NCBI RefSeq assembly: GCF_030678915.1
Contig: NZ_JAUUTZ010000032.1
Coordinates: 1-44,911, forward strand
DNA length: 44,911 nt
Direction of reading: 5' to 3'
Source: Paracoccus wurundjeri
GTDB lineage: Bacteria > Pseudomonadota > Alphaproteobacteria > Rhodobacterales > Rhodobacteraceae
The stretch's first letter is position 1. Each line of letters begins with the position of its first letter. Positions 41,463 to 44,911 of this stretch are shown here, one piece after another. A program made the translations under genes and the position numbers. The notes below the pieces were generated by a model, which was not told where the DNA came from, did not search any database, and saw only the letters and a list, made by a program, of their open reading frames with translations.

Positions 41463-42095
41463 ATGCGCTGGACCGTTCCGAATATCCTCACTCTCTTGCG
41501 GCTGATCGCGGCACCTGCCGTGCCGCTGATGTTCCTGTATTTCCACCGCCCCTGGGCGGATTGGGCGGCGCTTGCGCTGTTTCTGGTCGCGGCGATAACT
41601 GACTGGTTCGACGGTTATCTGGCGCGCGCCTGGCAGCAGGAAAGCCGCTTTGGTGCCGCCATGGACCCGATCGCCGACAAGGCGATGGTGGTGATCGCCA
41701 TCGTCGTGATCACCGGCTATTCGGGCATGAACCCCTGGCTGATTCTGCCGGTGACGGTGATCCTGTTCCGCGAAGTATTCGTTTCGGGCCTGCGCGAGTT
41801 TCTGGGCGCGAATGCCCGGCTGTTGAAAGTCACCAGGCTGGCGAAATGGAAAACGACCTGTCAGATGGTCGCGATCGCGGTGCTGTTCCTGGGTACCGGG
41901 CTGGCTTACGTGGAACATGGCCGTCCGCCGCTGGTGGGTGAAGGGCATCTGCCCTGGTCCGATAGTTGGTCAGACCTGGCAACGCAGCTTGGCCTTGTGC
42001 TGATCTGGCTGGCAGCGATCCTTACCGGATGGACCGGCTGGGAATATTTCACCAAGGCGCGACCTTATCTGCGGGAGCCGAAAGATGACGCTTGA
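41463..42095 (+). CDS. pgsA: CDP-diacylglycerol-glycerol-3-phosphate 3-phosphatidyltransferase
   Basis: PgsA makes phosphatidylglycerophosphate, the committed step to phosphatidylglycerol and cardiolipin, in the inner membrane. The 210-residue polytopic protein has the CDP-alcohol phosphotransferase motif D47-x2-D50-G-x2-A-R, then G64-x3-D68-x3-D72. The N-terminus WTVPNILTLLRL is typical of PgsA. Its last 11 bases overlap the moaD start, so it is coupled to the molybdopterin synthase genes, an arrangement known in Rhodobacteraceae. Confidence 0.96.
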   Translation: MRWTVPNILTLLRLIAAPAVPLMFLYFHRPWADWAALALFLVAAITDWFDGYLARAWQQESRFGAAMDPIADKAMVVIAIVVITGYSGMNPWLILPVTVILFREVFVSGLREFLGANARLLKVTRLAKWKTTCQMVAIAVLFLGTGLAYVEHGRPPLVGEGHLPWSDSWSDLATQLGLVLIWLAAILTGWTGWEYFTKARPYLREPKDDA

Positions 42096-42336
42096 TGTCC
42101 TGTATTTCGCATGGCTGCGCGAACGTATCGGCCAGCCCCGCGAGCGGATCGAGACCGATGCCGCCACGGTTCGCGATCTTGTGGCCGAACTGGCCGCGAA
42201 GGATGAATGGCACGCTGCCGCATTCTCTGACATGTCGGCGGTGCGCTGCGCCGTGGATCAGCAACTCGCCGAGCTGGATACATCGCTGAACGAGGTTCGC
42301 GAAGTCGCTTTCTTCCCCCCCATGACCGGAGGCTGA
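42085..42336 (+). CDS. moaD: Molybdopterin synthase small subunit MoaD
   Basis: MoaD is the ubiquitin-like sulfur carrier that, as a C-terminal thiocarboxylate, donates sulfur to precursor Z in molybdopterin synthase. The 83-residue protein has the beta-grasp pattern and ends in PPMTGG, with the essential terminal Gly-Gly. It overlaps pgsA by 11 bases and is followed three bases later by moaE. Confidence 0.94.
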   Translation: MTLDVLYFAWLRERIGQPRERIETDAATVRDLVAELAAKDEWHAAAFSDMSAVRCAVDQQLAELDTSLNEVREVAFFPPMTGG

Positions 42337-42339
42337 GCC

Positions 42340-42774
42340 ATGTCCGCCCACGTCCAGACCGCGCCTTTCGATCTTGCCGCCGAACTGCGCGGCTTCGGAA
42401 AGGGCGCTGGCGCGGTCGTTACCTTTTCGGGCGTGGTGCGTGATGATACGGGGCAGATGACAGGTCTTGAGATCGAGCATTATCCCGGCATGACCGAACG
42501 GATCCTGAACGATTACGGCCAGCAGGCCGCCAGCCGGTTCAAGCTGACCGATTGGCGGATCCTTCATCGCCATGGCCGTTTGGCGGTGGGCGAGCAGATC
42601 ATGATGGTCGCTACCGCCGCCCGCCACCGCCGCGCGGCATTCGACTCGGCGGATTATCTGATGGACTGGCTGAAATCCCGCGCGCCCTTCTGGAAACGCG
42701 AGCTTTCCGCTGATGGCGGCGGGACATGGGTCGATGCAAGGGACAGCGACGAAACCTCGCTGAAACGCTGGTGA
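42340..42774 (+). CDS. moaE: Molybdopterin synthase large subunit MoaE
   Basis: MoaE is the catalytic subunit that inserts two sulfurs from MoaD into precursor Z. The 144-residue protein has AVVTFSGVVRD near the N-terminus, the EHYPGMTE segment, IHRHG-type WRILHRHGRLAVGEQ and the lysine motif DWLKSRAPFWKRE, which holds the active-site Lys residues. GGAGG lies seven bases before the ATG. The other moa genes lie outside the window. Confidence 0.95.
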   Translation: MSAHVQTAPFDLAAELRGFGKGAGAVVTFSGVVRDDTGQMTGLEIEHYPGMTERILNDYGQQAASRFKLTDWRILHRHGRLAVGEQIMMVATAARHRRAAFDSADYLMDWLKSRAPFWKRELSADGGGTWVDARDSDETSLKRW

Positions 42775-42814
42775 TTTTCGTCTTTGCCCAGATACCTGTC
42801 CGGGATTGTCACCA

Positions 42815-43375
42815 GTGATCCGTCCGGAATTGCGCAAATTTCTTTCGCGCTGGTCCGAGCCGCTGGTCGCGGGGGGCATATCCCTGGCCGGTCTGTGGCT
42901 GGCGTTTCGTGGCGGCTGGTTTCTTGCCCTGCTTGGGGGGATGATCATTCTGGTTGGGGCGGCGCTGCTGATCGGCGCATGGCAAAGAATGCCCTTCCGC
43001 CGCAGGATCGCGGCACCTGGCGTGGTCGAGATCGATGAGGGAACTGTCCGCTACTATGACGTTACGGTTCCGGGGGGCGAAATTGCCCTGCGGGATCTGA
43101 CGGAAATCCGGCTGCTGCGTCTGAATGGGCGCGGCTATTGGCGGTTGCGTTCCGATTTGAACGAGGCGCTGCTGGTTCCGGTCGATGCGGCGGGTGCCGA
43201 AGCGCTGGCGCACGCCTTCACCGCATTGCCCGGATTGGATATGGGGCTGCTCTCTGCCGCATTGGCGCATCTGGGGGAACAGCGGGACGCCATGCGCACC
43301 GTTTGGACGAGGCCCGGTCGTGGCGGGTTGACTCGGCCGGGTCCTGTTGCCACCTGTGACACGGATCAATCTTGA
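42815..43375 (+). CDS. Membrane protein of unknown function
   Basis: This 186-residue protein has two close N-terminal transmembrane helices (about 17-33 and 36-55), then a soluble domain starting near APGVVEIDEGTVRYYDV. The soluble part has a beta-rich pattern (GGEIALRDLTEIRLLRL, YWRLRSDLNEALLVPVDAAG) reminiscent of small PH-like domains, and a helical end. Two starts are possible, TTG 42806 and GTG 42815, neither with a strong SD; I use GTG. It lies 40 bp after moaE and 15 bp before gshA. I know no function for this family. Confidence 0.72.
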   Translation: MIRPELRKFLSRWSEPLVAGGISLAGLWLAFRGGWFLALLGGMIILVGAALLIGAWQRMPFRRRIAAPGVVEIDEGTVRYYDVTVPGGEIALRDLTEIRLLRLNGRGYWRLRSDLNEALLVPVDAAGAEALAHAFTALPGLDMGLLSAALAHLGEQRDAMRTVWTRPGRGGLTRPGPVATCDTDQS

Positions 43376-43390
43376 AAGGGCCTCATCGCC

Positions 43391-44761
43391 ATGTCCATTC
43401 CACAGCAGGGCGGTGGCCCGATCGAGCACCGCGATCAACTGGTCAACTATATCGCCTCGGGTGAGAAACCCCGTGACGCATGGCGAATCGGCACAGAGCA
43501 CGAGAAATTCGGTTACTGCAAAGACAAGAAGCTGCCATTGCCCTATGAGGGCGACTGCTCGATCAAGAGCATGTTGACCGGGTTGCAAGAGCGTTTCGGC
43601 TGGCAGCCGATTTTCGAGCAGGACAATATCATCGGGCTGGAACGGAACGGCGCTAATATCAGCCTTGAACCGGGCGGACAGCTTGAACTGTCGGGCGCGC
43701 CGCTGGAAACGATTCACCAGACCTGCGACGAGGTGAATCAGCATCTGGCCGAGGTGAAGACGGTTGCCGATTCCATCGGTGCCGGGTTCATCGGGCTGGG
43801 AGCCGCCCCGATCTGGTCGCAAGACCAGATGCCGATGATGCCCAAGGGGCGTTACCGGCTGATGACCGATTACATGGGACGCGTAGGTACTTTGGGTACG
43901 CAAATGATGTACCGGACCTGCACGGTGCAGGTGAATCTCGATTTCGGCTCGGAAGCGGACATGGTGCAGAAACTGCGCGTCGCGCTGTCGCTGCAACCGG
44001 TCGCGAATGCGCTTTTCGCCAATTCTCCCTTTCTCGATGGCAAGCCCAACGGCATGAAAAGCTGGCGTGCGCATATCTGGCAGAATCTCGACGATGCGCG
44101 GACAGGGATGCTGCCTTTCGTTTTCAAGGATGGTTTCGGCTATGAAGCCTGGGTCGATTACGTTCTGGATGTGCCGATGTATTTCGTCTATCGCGACGGC
44201 AAATATATCGATGCGCTTGGCCAGAGCTTCCGCGATTTTCTGAATGGCCGCCTGCCTGCGCTTCCGGGCGAGATCCCGACGCTGTCGGATTGGGCCGATC
44301 ACCTGACCACGGTTTTCCCCGAAGCCCGCGTGAAGAAATTCATCGAGATGCGCGGCGCGGATGGCGGGCCGTGGCGCAGGCTTTGCGCATTGCCGGCCTT
44401 CTGGGTCGGGTTGATCTATGATCAGCAGGCGCTTGATGCAGCTTGGGATCTGGTCAGGGGATGGGATGACGGGACCCGTGAAGGCTTACGGCATGCGGCG
44501 GGCAAGGATGCGCTTGCCGGAGTTGTCGGAAACCTCCGGATTCACGATCTTGCGCGTGAGGTGCTGGCGATTGCAGAGCAGGGGCTGAAACGCCGCGCGC
44601 GGGCCGGTGCCGGCGGGCTGGTCCCGGATGAAACGCATTTCCTGAATGCACTTCGGGAAAGCGTCGATACGGGCAAGGTTCCGGCCGATGAATTGCTGGA
44701 ACGCTATCATGGTGACTGGCAGGGCGATCTGTCGCATATCTATGCGGAATATTCCTATTAA
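43391..44761 (+). CDS. gshA: Glutamate-cysteine ligase
   Basis: GshA makes gamma-glutamylcysteine, the first step of glutathione synthesis. The 456-residue protein is of the plant/alphaproteobacterial type. It has the WRIGTEHEKFGY motif (catalytic Glu residues), IGLERNGANISLEPGGQLELSGAP, TDYMGRVGTLGTQMMYRTCTVQVNLDF and the FFDG-type substrate loop region WVDYVLDVPMYFVYRDGKYI. The frame is complete to the TAA at 44759-44761, and AAAGGG lies upstream of the ATG. It is the last intact gene before the low-quality end. Confidence 0.95.
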   Translation: MSIPQQGGGPIEHRDQLVNYIASGEKPRDAWRIGTEHEKFGYCKDKKLPLPYEGDCSIKSMLTGLQERFGWQPIFEQDNIIGLERNGANISLEPGGQLELSGAPLETIHQTCDEVNQHLAEVKTVADSIGAGFIGLGAAPIWSQDQMPMMPKGRYRLMTDYMGRVGTLGTQMMYRTCTVQVNLDFGSEADMVQKLRVALSLQPVANALFANSPFLDGKPNGMKSWRAHIWQNLDDARTGMLPFVFKDGFGYEAWVDYVLDVPMYFVYRDGKYIDALGQSFRDFLNGRLPALPGEIPTLSDWADHLTTVFPEARVKKFIEMRGADGGPWRRLCALPAFWVGLIYDQQALDAAWDLVRGWDDGTREGLRHAAGKDALAGVVGNLRIHDLAREVLAIAEQGLKRRARAGAGGLVPDETHFLNALRESVDTGKVPADELLERYHGDWQGDLSHIYAEYSY

Positions 44762-44779
44762 CGCAAATTATCCGCGTAA

Positions 44780-44911
44780 GGGGGGGGGGGGGGGGGCCCC
44801 CCCCCCCCCCCCGCCGTTTTTTTTTTTTTTATAACCCGCGGGGGGGGGGGGGGGGGGGGGGGGGTGTTTTGGGACGGGGGGCGGCGGGCGAGGGGGAGAA
44901 TAGGGTAGGTG
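44780..44911. other. Homopolymer-rich terminal segment, probable sequencing artefact
   Basis: After about 18 ordinary bases behind gshA the sequence changes abruptly to runs of G (44780-44796), C (44797-44812), T (44817-44830) and G again (44840-44864), followed by G-rich low-complexity bases. The adjoining G and C runs are self-complementary. Nothing like this occurs elsewhere in the window. It looks like base-calling failure or an assembly edge rather than biology. Confidence 0.85.

Noticed and set aside
42809..44302. 497-codon open frame opposite gshA and the membrane protein gene
   Set aside because: His/Arg/Gln-rich product without domain; antisense shadow of real genes.
44646..44834. 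Open frame running from gshA into the homopolymer end
   Set aside because: It ends in Gly, Pro and Phe runs encoded by the artefact sequence.
1..44911. CRISPR arrays, insertion sequences, prophage, tRNA or rRNA genes
   Set aside because: No regularly spaced repeats, no transposase or integrase, and no cloverleaf or rRNA-like sequence noticed in the gaps.

Overview
The window reads as chromosomal core DNA of an alphaproteobacterium in the Rhodobacteraceae/Paracoccaceae, most probably Paracoccus or a close relative. Three things point there: the tldD / ctaC-ctaB-(small ORF)-ctaG-ctaE / surf1 / thrC order, a subunit II protein that closely resembles Paracoccus CtaC as I remember it, and the ybgC-tolQRAB-pal-cpoB-tilS-ftsH order. 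The DNA is GC-rich, tightly packed and full of ATGA/GTGA/TGATG stop-start overlaps. I see no insertion sequence, prophage, CRISPR array, tRNA or rRNA.

Layout: (1) 233-10759: tldD diverges from an aa3 cytochrome c oxidase operon (ctaC, ctaB, a CoxF-like small protein, ctaG, ctaE) that ends in a strong terminator. Then come surf1, thrC, an M16 peptidase, a RimJ-like acetyltransferase and a GlcD-type FAD oxidase. (2) 10776-16781, minus strand: a complete six-cistron Mrp/Pha cation:proton antiporter operon whose first gene is an MnhA-MnhB fusion. (3) 16937-19192: ruvCAB. (4) 19271-21002: chorismate mutase-folD (minus) and ohr (plus). (5) 21233-31424, minus strand: ybgC, a sulfotransferase-like gene, tolQ, tolR, tolA, tolB, pal, cpoB, tilS, ftsH, with a heat-shock-type promoter candidate just in front of ftsH. 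(6) 31596-33454: a small secreted protein, a LysR regulator and an unknown protein. (7) 33569-34914: scoAB, a 3-oxoacid CoA-transferase, behind a 21-bp operator-like dyad. (8) 35080-40516, minus strand: an overlapping operon dacC-tmk-holB-tatD-MBL hydrolase-AEC permease. (9) 40962-44761: a small OB-fold-like unknown protein, pgsA, moaD, moaE, a membrane protein and gshA. (10) About 44780-44911: long homopolymer runs that look like a contig-end artefact.

Functionally the window is housekeeping: respiratory oxidase biogenesis, sodium/pH homeostasis, recombination, envelope integrity, DNA replication, peroxide and thiol defence, and molybdopterin synthesis. I found no convincing undescribed multi-gene system. 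The most useful new leads are regulatory: the sigma-32-like element before ftsH, the scoAB dyad, the 36-bp nested dyad between mnh and ruvC, and the CATAGA dyad before ctaC. A few uncharacterised proteins also deserve attention. All functional calls come from reading motifs and gene order; no database search was possible.
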